8,551 bases of DNA from JBOHPP01 sp050731755 (GTDB taxonomy: Bacteria > Methylomirabilota > Methylomirabilia > Rokubacteriales > CSP1-6): contig JBOHPP010000205.1 of assembly GCA_050731755.1 (NCBI GenBank), positions 1 to 8,551 of the forward strand. Direction: 5' to 3'. The notes beneath the pieces are model-generated. The model worked only from the letters and a program-made list of their open reading frames with translations, was not told the origin of the DNA and did not search any database. This document shows, piece by piece, positions 1 to 6,020 of this stretch. Each line of letters starts with the position of its first letter. Within the stretch, counting starts at the first letter, position 1. A program made the position numbers and the translations under genes.

Positions 1-296
1 GGGCCACGGCGTCCACGGCCGTGGCCATCGACTATGCCAGCGCGCGTCTGAGCCTGTGGTGGCACCACCCCCGACGGCGGCGAGCCACCGCGGCGACCGG
101 CGCGAGCCTGACGGCGCCCGTGCTGCTGGGGCTGGCGGTGGTTCATGCGCTGGCCGGTCGGTTCCTGCCCGATCTGGTCACGCCGCTGGTGCGTCGGGTC
201 TACGCCCAGGATCGTCTGGCCGCCGTCGCCGAGCCCGCGAGCCCGGCAGCCGTCGCCGATGAATCGGAGTCGGTGGCCACGCCGGGGCTGTCGTGA
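1..296 (+). CDS. C-terminal part of an unidentified membrane protein (5' end outside window)
   Basis: The reading frame is open from the first bases of the window to a TGA at 294-296, so the gene starts upstream; the GTG at 21 is only an internal candidate start. The visible tail of about 98 residues has a basic patch (HHPRRRR), one hydrophobic stretch suited to a membrane helix (LTAPVLLGLAVVHALAGRFL, roughly bases 110-170), and a hydrophilic Ala/Glu/Ser-rich C-terminus that looks cytoplasmic or disordered. No catalytic motif is visible and I do not recognise the family. Its stop overlaps the start of the next gene in a GTGA (293-296), so the two are probably translationally coupled and belong to one operon. 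It could be the end of a transporter or of a membrane-bound glycosyl- or acyltransferase; the sequence here cannot decide. Confidence 0.6.
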   Translation, partial: ATASTAVAIDYASARLSLWWHHPRRRRATAATGASLTAPVLLGLAVVHALAGRFLPDLVTPLVRRVYAQDRLAAVAEPASPAAVADESESVATPGLS

Positions 297-1564
297 GCAC
301 GGCGGCCTGGGACGTCGTGGTGGTGGGTGGCGGACCCGCCGGGTCGAGCGCGGCGACGTTCCTCGCCCTCAGCGGTCTGCGTGTCGCGTTGTTCGAACGA
401 GAGCCGTTCCCGCGGTTCCACGTCGGTGAGTCCGTCATGCCGGCGGCGATGCTGCTGCTGGAGCAGCTCGGCGCGCGCGACGCCTTGGAAAAGGCCGGGT
501 TTCAGGTGAAGTACGGAGGGAGCTTTCACGATCAGGAGTCGTCGGCCGAGAGGATCTTCTATTTCCTCAGCGGCCAACCGTGGCCCAGCTACAGTTACCA
601 GGTCCCACGGGGCGATTTCGACGCCCTCCTGCTGGACAACGCGCGCGCCCGCGGGGTGACGGTGCTTCAGCCGGCCACGGTGAAAAGTGCCGAGTTCGAG
701 GCTGCCGGCGTGACCTTTACCGCCACGACCGCAGCCGGCCCACTCACCGGACGCGCGGCGTTCATGGTGGACGCCAGCGGCCGGTCGAGCTTCATCGCCT
801 CCCGCTTTGGCCAGCGCCAGCGGCGCCCGAACCTCGGCAAGGTGGCGCTCTTCGCGCACTTTCGGGGGGCGGAGCGGCTCTCTGGGAAGGATGAGGGCAA
901 TACCCGAATCTACGTCTTCCCCGAAGGGTGGTTCTGGTGGATCCCCCTGGCCGGGGACCTGACGAGTGTCGGCGCGGTCATGCACGCGCGAACGGTCCGG
1001 TCGTGGACTGGCTCGCCGGAGGACCTCTATGCCGACATGATCCAGCGCTGCCGACCTGTCGCCGTCGGTCTCGCCGGCGCCGAGCGCGTCACCGCGGTGC
1101 ACCGGGAGGCGAACTTCTCCTACGTCAACTCGCCGATCGTTGGCCACCGCTTCCTGGCGGTGGGCGACGCCATCACATTCGTGGATCCCATCTTCTCCAG
1201 CGGCGTGTTCATCGCGCTGCGGACGGGCCAGCTCGCCGCCCAGGCCATCGTCGCCGCGTTCCGGGACGGCGACTTTCGAGCTCGCCGGTTCCAGGGCTAC
1301 GAGCGGCAGGTGTGGCGGAGCGTGGCGCCGCTCTTCCGTTTCATCCACAAGTACTACGAGCCGGCGTTCTTCGAGCTGTTGCTGCATCCCCAGCCGTACT
1401 TCGGGATGTACGAGGCGGTTCTGGCCGTCCTCTCTGGGGGCAGCCTCCTGCGGATGAGGTGGCGGACGCGCCTGGCCCTGGCCATGCTCTTCGCGGTGGC
1501 GCGCATGCACACGTGGCTGCGCCGCCGCGCCGGCCGCCCCGTGGACTCGCGGCTGGAGTGGTAG
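293..1564 (+). CDS. Flavin-dependent halogenase-like FAD oxidoreductase
   Basis: A 423-residue flavoprotein of the halogenase/geranylgeranyl reductase superfamily. The N-terminal Rossmann motif for FAD is GGGPAG (residues 12-17), followed by an acidic E35 at the end of the second strand and the GES segment (45-47). The halogenase signature WxWxIP is present as WFWWIP (213-218). The second flavin motif, GDA...FVDPIFSSGV (291-305), matches phenol/carrier-protein halogenases of the CmlS/PltA type. K73, in a KYGGSF context, is a candidate for the lysine that carries hypohalous acid chemistry in this family. The C-terminal third (about 310-420) is helical, and the protein ends in a basic amphipathic tail. 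Length is slightly under that of typical family members. The GTG start overlaps the previous stop by 4 bp. Chemistry would need FADH2 from a partner reductase, none of which is in view. The substrate is unknown, and some relatives with these motifs are hydroxylases or reductases. Confidence 0.8.
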   Translation: MSTAAWDVVVVGGGPAGSSAATFLALSGLRVALFEREPFPRFHVGESVMPAAMLLLEQLGARDALEKAGFQVKYGGSFHDQESSAERIFYFLSGQPWPSYSYQVPRGDFDALLLDNARARGVTVLQPATVKSAEFEAAGVTFTATTAAGPLTGRAAFMVDASGRSSFIASRFGQRQRRPNLGKVALFAHFRGAERLSGKDEGNTRIYVFPEGWFWWIPLAGDLTSVGAVMHARTVRSWTGSPEDLYADMIQRCRPVAVGLAGAERVTAVHREANFSYVNSPIVGHRFLAVGDAITFVDPIFSSGVFIALRTGQLAAQAIVAAFRDGDFRARRFQGYERQVWRSVAPLFRFIHKYYEPAFFELLLHPQPYFGMYEAVLAVLSGGSLLRMRWRTRLALAMLFAVARMHTWLRRRAGRPVDSRLEW

Positions 1565-1608
1565 TGCGAGCCGAGCAGCGCCCGCGGAAGCTCAGCGACG
1601 CGCGCGGC

Positions 1609-1612
1609 GAGG
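1609..1612 (+). promoter_or_regulatory. Ribosome binding site for the ABC permease
   Basis: A GAGG core lies 7 nt before the GTG at 1620 and supports that start. The 55-nt gap after the halogenase gene is the longest spacer in the + strand operon and shows no terminator or promoter that I can make out. Confidence 0.45.
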
Positions 1613-1619
1613 CGAGCCT

Positions 1620-2819
1620 GTGATCCCAATCGGGCGAGCCGGAGCCAGGACGCTGCTGCGGGGCTATGCCTTTACCGTGGCCGGCATCGCCATCGGCGTC
1701 GCCGGGCTGGTCGCGCTCGGAGCGATGAGCGAGCGCATCGTTCGGTTCATCGAGGGCGGTGACCGCTTCGTGCTCGGTCAGATCTCCGTCGCCGGGCGGG
1801 GGATGGGGATGGGGGCGGGATTCACGGCGGGAGGGCTGCTGCCGGACGCCACCATCCGCGCCCTCGCCGCGGTGCCGGGAGTGGAGGGCGTGCAGCGGCA
1901 GGTGATGCTGCCGTTCAACCCTTCGGCCTCGCAATTCATCACCCTCACCCACGAGCTGGTGCTGGGGCTCGACCTCTCGGTGCCAATGCCGAACCGCCAC
2001 TACCGCACGTTGCCGGTGCGCGCCGGGCGCTTCCTTCGCGACGGAGACCGCAAGACCGCGGTGGTGGGCGCGGCCTTCGCCGCGGCCCGTGGTCTCGGCG
2101 TAGGCTCGCGGCTGACCCTGGAGGGGCAGACCTACGAGGTGGTCGGCGTGATGGAACGCACGCTGACGGCGCCCGACCGCTTTGTGATCGTGCCCATCGC
2201 CGACGCCCGTGAGCAGTGGGTGGCCAAGGATCCACTGCTGCGCACGCTGCTGGCCTCGGGGGCCGTGGCCCTGACGGCGGCCGATCTCAACACCGGAGCG
2301 GCCGTGGGCTGGCGCGAAGGCGAGGATCCCGACGCGCTGGCCCGCCGCATCCGCGAGCGCGTCGGGGTGAACGTGCAGATCCCCAGCGAGTTGAGCGCGT
2401 TGCTGCGCTCATCGACGGCCTTTTTCTCGTCGCTCCTGGCCGGCCTGGCGACGCTCGGTCTCGTCATCGGAGGGCTGTCGGTGGCCAACACCGTCGCCGC
2501 CGCCGTGTTCGAGCGGCTCCGCGACTTCGGGATCAAGCGGGCCCTGGGCGCTACCGATGTCCAGCTGGGCCGCGAGGTGCTGGCCGAGGCCCTGGCCGTC
2601 ACGCTCTCCGGCGGGCTGGCCGGGATTGTGCTGGCTCTGGGGCTGGGCCTGGCTATCGACGGCTGGAGCGCGCCGGGCCAGCCGTTGTTCGTCTTCTCGC
2701 CGCGCCTGCTGGGCGGCGCCCTGGCCTTCTCGGTCCTGCTGGCCGCCGCCGCAGCGCTCTACGCCACGCTGAGGGTGGTGCGGCTGTCCCCCGCCGAAGC
2801 CATCCGGCGCGGCGCCTGA
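1620..2819 (+). CDS. MacB/LolC-type ABC transporter permease (FtsX family)
   Basis: A 399-residue integral membrane protein with MacB-type topology. The first helix near residues 18-38 (AFTVAGIAIGVAGLVALGAM) follows the usual short basic N-terminus. A large periplasmic MacB_PCD-like domain comes next (about 45-260), with the typical pattern of parallel strands and the RAGRFLRDGD region. The FtsX domain has three helices near 268-290, 322-344 and 363-385. The cytoplasmic loop ERLRDFGIKRALGA, which touches the ATPase, and the C-terminal LSPAEAIRRGA tail are both characteristic. Family members move lipoproteins, lipids, peptides or antibiotics from the inner membrane or periplasm outward by a mechanotransmission mechanism. 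The partner ATPase is encoded 4 nt downstream. No membrane fusion protein or outer membrane channel is in the window, so the route across the envelope is unclear. Substrate unknown; a lipid or tailored product made by the neighbours is my inference. Confidence 0.88.
   Translation: MIPIGRAGARTLLRGYAFTVAGIAIGVAGLVALGAMSERIVRFIEGGDRFVLGQISVAGRGMGMGAGFTAGGLLPDATIRALAAVPGVEGVQRQVMLPFNPSASQFITLTHELVLGLDLSVPMPNRHYRTLPVRAGRFLRDGDRKTAVVGAAFAAARGLGVGSRLTLEGQTYEVVGVMERTLTAPDRFVIVPIADAREQWVAKDPLLRTLLASGAVALTAADLNTGAAVGWREGEDPDALARRIRERVGVNVQIPSELSALLRSSTAFFSSLLAGLATLGLVIGGLSVANTVAAAVFERLRDFGIKRALGATDVQLGREVLAEALAVTLSGGLAGIVLALGLGLAIDGWSAPGQPLFVFSPRLLGGALAFSVLLAAAAALYATLRVVRLSPAEAIRRGA
1794..1819 (+). other. 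Putative G-quadruplex motif inside the permease gene
   Basis: Five consecutive G runs of 3, 5, 4, 5 and 3 bases (1794-1796, 1798-1802, 1805-1808, 1811-1815, 1817-1819) are separated by spacers of only 1-2 bases. This is a strong canonical G4 pattern on the coding strand, and so in the mRNA. It encodes a Gly/Met-rich segment of the periplasmic domain. Whether it folds or matters is not known. Confidence 0.6.
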
Positions 2820-2823
2820 CGCG

Positions 2824-3489
2824 GTGCTGCGCGCGGAGCGCCTGGTCAAGACGTACCGCGCGCCGTCGGGGAGCGCCCTCCGCGTGCTGGACGGCATCGA
2901 CCTCAAGATCGCCGGCGGCGAGCTGGCGCTGGTCCTGGGTCCGTCGGGCGCGGGCAAGAGTACGCTCCTTCACGTGCTGGGGCTGCTGGAGGAGGCCGAT
3001 GCCGGCGACGTCTGGTTCGGCGAAGAGCGCGTCAGCGCGCTGGGTCGCTCGGCGCGGAGTCGGGCCCGGGGATGTTCTGTGGGGTTCGTCTTCCAATCGT
3101 TCCTGCTGCTGCCCGCGCTCACGGCGCTCGACAATGTCCTGCTGGCCACGCGCTACGTGGGGACCGGCGGGGCCGCCACTCGCCGCCGGGCGCTGGCGCT
3201 GCTCGAGGAGTTCGGCGTGCTCGACCGCCGGGATCACTATCCGCCGCAGCTCTCCGGCGGCGAGCAGCAGCGGGTGGCGTTCTGCCGGGCCGTTGTGAAC
3301 GACCCGCCGATTCTGCTCGCCGACGAACCCACCGGCAACCTCGACGACGACAACGCCCGCGTGATCCGGGAGGCGCTGCGCGGACGCGCTCGTGCCGGAG
3401 CCGCCGTGCTCGTGGTGAGCCATCGCCCGGACGTCGTAGCGGGCGCCGACACCGTCGTTCGCCTCCAGGGGGGAATGCTCGCATGCTGA
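2824..3489 (+). CDS. ABC transporter ATP-binding protein (LolD/MacB-type)
   Basis: A 221-residue stand-alone nucleotide-binding subunit with every catalytic element in order. Walker A is GPSGAGKST (39-47), the Q-loop glutamine is Q91 (VFQSF), the signature is LSGGEQQR (143-150), Walker B is ILLADE (163-168) with catalytic E168, the D-loop is GNLD (171-174) and the switch histidine is H200. The Y11 of the KTY motif should stack on adenine. Length and spacing fit the LolD/MacB/FtsE group, which always works with FtsX-fold permeases, so it pairs with the permease gene ending 4 nt upstream. The GTG start has no clear Shine-Dalgarno sequence of its own, consistent with translation coupled to the permease. 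Its last 7 bp overlap the next gene. It works on the cytoplasmic face of the inner membrane and powers export rather than import. Confidence 0.93.
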   Translation: MLRAERLVKTYRAPSGSALRVLDGIDLKIAGGELALVLGPSGAGKSTLLHVLGLLEEADAGDVWFGEERVSALGRSARSRARGCSVGFVFQSFLLLPALTALDNVLLATRYVGTGGAATRRRALALLEEFGVLDRRDHYPPQLSGGEQQRVAFCRAVVNDPPILLADEPTGNLDDDNARVIREALRGRARAGAAVLVVSHRPDVVAGADTVVRLQGGMLAC

Positions 3490-3854
3490 AGACCTTCGTC
3501 CTCGTCCTGATCGCGGCGATCATCGGGGGCACCGGCCACACCCTGCTCGCCAAGGGCATGAAGAGCGTGGGCGACCTCACGGAAGCGCCGAGCCACCGGC
3601 TGGGCGGCATGGTGGCCCGCGCCCTCGGCAATCCGTGGTTGCTCGCCGGAGTGGTTCTGCAGGCCACGTTCTTCACGCTGTACCTCGGCCTGCTCTCGCG
3701 GGCAGACGTGAGCCAGGTGCTGCCGATGACGGCCATCGACTACATCGTGGTCGCCCTGCTCGCCTCGGTCCTGCTCGGCGAGGCCGTCACACCGGCCCGC
3801 TGGGCGGGGATCGGTCTCATCGTCGCCGGCGTCTTCCTGGTCGCGCGCACCTGA
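3483..3854 (+). CDS. Four-helix EamA/SMR-like membrane protein (ArnE/ArnF-like)
   Basis: A 123-residue protein with four predicted membrane helices: about residues 4-22, 48-70, 76-97 and 102-121. The last three are joined by the motif DVSQVLPMTAIDYIVVALL and by the short LGEAVTP loop typical of half-EamA/DMT proteins. The ATG at 3483 lies inside the end of the ATPase gene (7-bp overlap), which fixes the start and shows coupling. Helix 1 lacks the membrane glutamate essential in EmrE-type drug antiporters and instead has GGTGHTLLAK. That makes it closer in character to ArnE/ArnF-type lipid-linked sugar flippase subunits. Such proteins act as homo- or heterodimers, and no second paralogue is seen here. 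A job flipping a glycolipid or hopanoid across the inner membrane fits its place directly before hpnJ but is inferred. A general DMT-family transporter is the alternative. Confidence 0.8.
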   Translation: MLKTFVLVLIAAIIGGTGHTLLAKGMKSVGDLTEAPSHRLGGMVARALGNPWLLAGVVLQATFFTLYLGLLSRADVSQVLPMTAIDYIVVALLASVLLGEAVTPARWAGIGLIVAGVFLVART

Positions 3855-3859
3855 TATAA

Positions 3860-3865
3860 AGAGGA
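3860..3865 (+). promoter_or_regulatory. Ribosome binding site for hpnJ
   Basis: AGAGGA, 3-4 nt before the ATG at 3869, sits in a short A/T-rich 14-nt spacer after the four-helix protein gene. It is one of the better ribosome binding sites in the operon and supports the chosen start. Confidence 0.55.
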
Positions 3866-3868
3866 CGG

Positions 3869-5311
3869 ATGCCCGAGTACCTCCGCACGCTCTTTTTGCA
3901 CCCGCCCTCCTTCCAGGGATTCGATGGCGGCGCCGGCGCGCGATACCAGGCGCGCCGCGAGGTGCGCTCATTCTGGTATCCCACATGGCTGGCCCAGCCC
4001 GCGGCTCTGGTTCCGGGCAGCCGCCTGGTCGACGCCCCTCCGGCCGGCCTCACGCTGGACGAGGTAGCGCCACGGGCGCGCGACTACGACCTCGCGGTGC
4101 TTCACACCAGCACGCCGTCGTTCGCCCACGACGTCAGGGTGGCCGAGACCCTGAAGGCGGTGAACCCGAGGCTCCGCGTTGGGCTGGTGGGCGCTCACGT
4201 CGCCGTGCGGCGCGAGGAGGCCCTGGCGGCCTCATCGGCCATCGACTTCGTCTGCGGCAGCGAGTTCGACTTCACCATTCTGGAGGTGGCCGAGGGAAGG
4301 CCGCTGGCCACGGTGGCTGGTCTCTCCTACCGCGCCAACGGCGGTTGCCGGCGCACGCCCGAGCGCCGCCCGCTCGAGGACATGGATGCGCTGCCGTCCG
4401 TGGTTGACGTGTACCACCGTGACCTCGTCGTCGAGCAGTACTTCATCGGCTATCTGTTTCACCCGTACGTCTCGCTCTACACCGGGCGCGGGTGCCGCTC
4501 CAAATGCACGTTCTGCCTCTGGCCCCAGACCGTGGGCGGCCAGCGCTATCGCACCCGCAGCGTCGAGCACGTGGTGGCCGAGATCGCCCGGGCCAGCCGT
4601 CTGTTTCCCCAGGTCCAGGAGTACTTCTTCGACGACGACACCTTCACCGACGACCTGCCGCGTGCCGAGGCCATCGCTCGCGCGCTGGGCCGGCTCGGGG
4701 TGACCTGGTCGTGTAACGCCAAGGCCAACGTGCCCGCGGCCAGCCTGCGGGTTCTGAAGGACAACGGCCTGCGGCTCCTGGTCGTGGGGTACGAGTCGGG
4801 AAGCCAGACCATCCTCAACAACGTGAAGAAGGGCGTGCGTCTCGACCACGCCCGCCAGTTCACTCGCGAAGCCAAGGCGCTGGGCATCAAGATCCACGGG
4901 ACTTTCATCATGGGATTGCCGGGGGAGACGCGGGAGACGATCGAGGCGACGATCCGGTTCGCCCAGCAGATCAACCCCGACACGTTGCAGGTCTCGCTGG
5001 CCGCGCCGTACCCGGGCACCGCGCTGTACCGCGAGGCGGTGGCGCGCGGGTGGCTGGGGGAGCGCGATCTCGTCGACGAGCGCGGCGTGCAGGCCGCCGT
5101 GCTGGGTTACCCGCACCTGCCGCACACGGAGATCTTCGCGTCACTGGACGCGTTCTACCGGCGTTTCTACTTCCGCCCGCGAAAGCTCATCGCCATGGCC
5201 GCCGAGATGGTGCGCGACCCGGCGGGGGGGCGGCGCCGGCTCAAGGAAGGTGGCGAGTTCCTCCGGTTCCTGGCCCGCCGCCGGCCCGCGTCGCCGCCGG
5301 CACCAGCCTGA
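3869..5311 (+). CDS. hpnJ: Hopanoid-associated B12-binding radical SAM protein HpnJ
   Basis: A 480-residue radical SAM enzyme with a cobalamin-binding-like N-terminal domain (about 1-150) and a radical SAM TIM-barrel with the cluster motif CRSKCTFC (C209, C213, C216). The N-terminus (PPSFQGFDGGAGARYQARRE, then RSFWYPTWLAQPA) is a pattern I recognise from HpnJ proteins, and total length fits. Later segments include EYFFDDDTFTDD, KANVPAA, GYESGSQTILNNVKKG and HGTFIMGLPGET, all typical of the B12-radical SAM group. From studies of hopanoid producers, HpnJ converts the glucosamine head group of bacteriohopanetetrol glucosamine into the cyclitol ether, after HpnI adds GlcNAc and HpnK deacetylates it. 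It is the last gene of the + operon, 14 nt after the previous stop. Its final 71 bp overlap the end of the convergent deacetylase gene. The tail beyond residue about 465 is Arg/Pro/Ala-rich and probably not conserved. Confidence 0.9.
   Translation: MPEYLRTLFLHPPSFQGFDGGAGARYQARREVRSFWYPTWLAQPAALVPGSRLVDAPPAGLTLDEVAPRARDYDLAVLHTSTPSFAHDVRVAETLKAVNPRLRVGLVGAHVAVRREEALAASSAIDFVCGSEFDFTILEVAEGRPLATVAGLSYRANGGCRRTPERRPLEDMDALPSVVDVYHRDLVVEQYFIGYLFHPYVSLYTGRGCRSKCTFCLWPQTVGGQRYRTRSVEHVVAEIARASRLFPQVQEYFFDDDTFTDDLPRAEAIARALGRLGVTWSCNAKANVPAASLRVLKDNGLRLLVVGYESGSQTILNNVKKGVRLDHARQFTREAKALGIKIHGTFIMGLPGETRETIEATIRFAQQINPDTLQVSLAAPYPGTALYREAVARGWLGERDLVDERGVQAAVLGYPHLPHTEIFASLDAFYRRFYFRPRKLIAMAAEMVRDPAGGRRRLKEGGEFLRFLARRRPASPPAPA
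5241..5311. other. 71-bp convergent overlap of hpnJ and deacetylase genes
   Basis: The last 71 bases of hpnJ (stop TGA 5309-5311) are also the last 71 bases of the minus-strand deacetylase (stop at 5243-5241). Both encoded tails lie outside the conserved catalytic domains. No intrinsic terminator fits between the two operons, so transcripts must run into each other. Confidence 0.75.
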
Positions 5312-6020
5312 GCCGCGCCCCGGCGTCGTCGGCGGGCTCGAGCAGCTCGGCAACCGTCACCAGGGTGTAGCCGGCGTCGCGCAGGCCGTCGATCATCGCC
5401 GGCAGCGCCTCCAGCAGGCGCGTCGGCGCGGCGGCCACGCCTTCGGCATCGTGCAGGTCGACGATGCCACCCGGATGAGCCCGTCGGATCACGTGAGCGG
5501 CCTGCCCGGCCGCCACCCGCGGCCGGAGGCCCTCCGGCTGGATCGACCAGAACACGCAGCGCTCCTTCCAGCGACGGAGGGCAACGAACATCGCAGCATT
5601 CACCATGCCCCAGGGCGGCCGGAAGTGGCGAGGCTCGCGCCCGGTCAGCTCGCTCAACAGGAGATGCGAGCGGCCGATCTCCACCTCGGTCCGGGCGGGC
5701 CCCGAGAGCCACAGGCTGCGGTGCGACCAGCTGTGATTGGCGACCTCGTGCCCTGCCAGGGCAATGGCCCGGACGACGTCGGGGGCCCGCGCGGCGCGCT
5801 GGCCCACCAGGAAGAACGTCCCCCGCGCGCCGCGCGACGCCAGCGATTCCAGAATTCGCGGCGTCCACGCGGGATCGGGGCCGTCGTCGAAGGTCAGGGC
5901 GATCTGCCGGCCGCCACGCGGGCCTCGCCAGACACAGACGGGCGTCACCAGGTGGGGAAGCCAGACGTAGCCGATCCATGCGCCCACGGCACCGGTCAGG
6001 GCCAGCCGGGCCCCCGTCAC
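5241..6020 (-). CDS. NodB-type polysaccharide deacetylase (CE4 family)
   Basis: A 259-residue protein beginning with a hydrophobic N-terminal segment (residues 5-23), either an uncleaved anchor or a signal peptide, so the catalytic domain likely faces the periplasm. The CE4 motifs are all intact: TFDDGP (43-48) with catalytic D45 and metal-binding D46; HSWSH (96-100) with metal ligands H96 and H100; RPPWG (134-138); and DLHD (188-191) with H190. This predicts a metal-dependent de-N- or O-acetylase. The GTG start overlaps the stop of the glycosyltransferase gene in a GTGA on the minus strand (6017-6020), implying coupled translation and a shared substrate. After residue about 228 the tail is low-complexity Arg/Gly/Pro and lies in the overlap with hpnJ. 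A role in removing acetyl from a sugar attached to a lipid is inferred from its neighbours; cell wall or exopolysaccharide substrates are possible. Confidence 0.88.
   Translation of the reverse strand: MTGARLALTGAVGAWIGYVWLPHLVTPVCVWRGPRGGRQIALTFDDGPDPAWTPRILESLASRGARGTFFLVGQRAARAPDVVRAIALAGHEVANHSWSHRSLWLSGPARTEVEIGRSHLLLSELTGREPRHFRPPWGMVNAAMFVALRRWKERCVFWSIQPEGLRPRVAAGQAAHVIRRAHPGGIVDLHDAEGVAAAPTRLLEALPAMIDGLRDAGYTLVTVAELLEPADDAGARLRLVPAATRAGGGPGTGGTRHLP

Noticed and set aside
200..1510. 436-residue minus-strand ORF opposite the halogenase
   Set aside because: It is a GC-bias shadow: low-complexity Arg/His/Gly-rich product without domains, opposite a gene with clear motifs.
5224..5230. 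Run of seven Gs in hpnJ as a phase-variation or frameshift site
   Set aside because: The downstream in-frame tail (GGEFLRFLARRR) looks right for the family, so the current frame seems correct and no switching is indicated.
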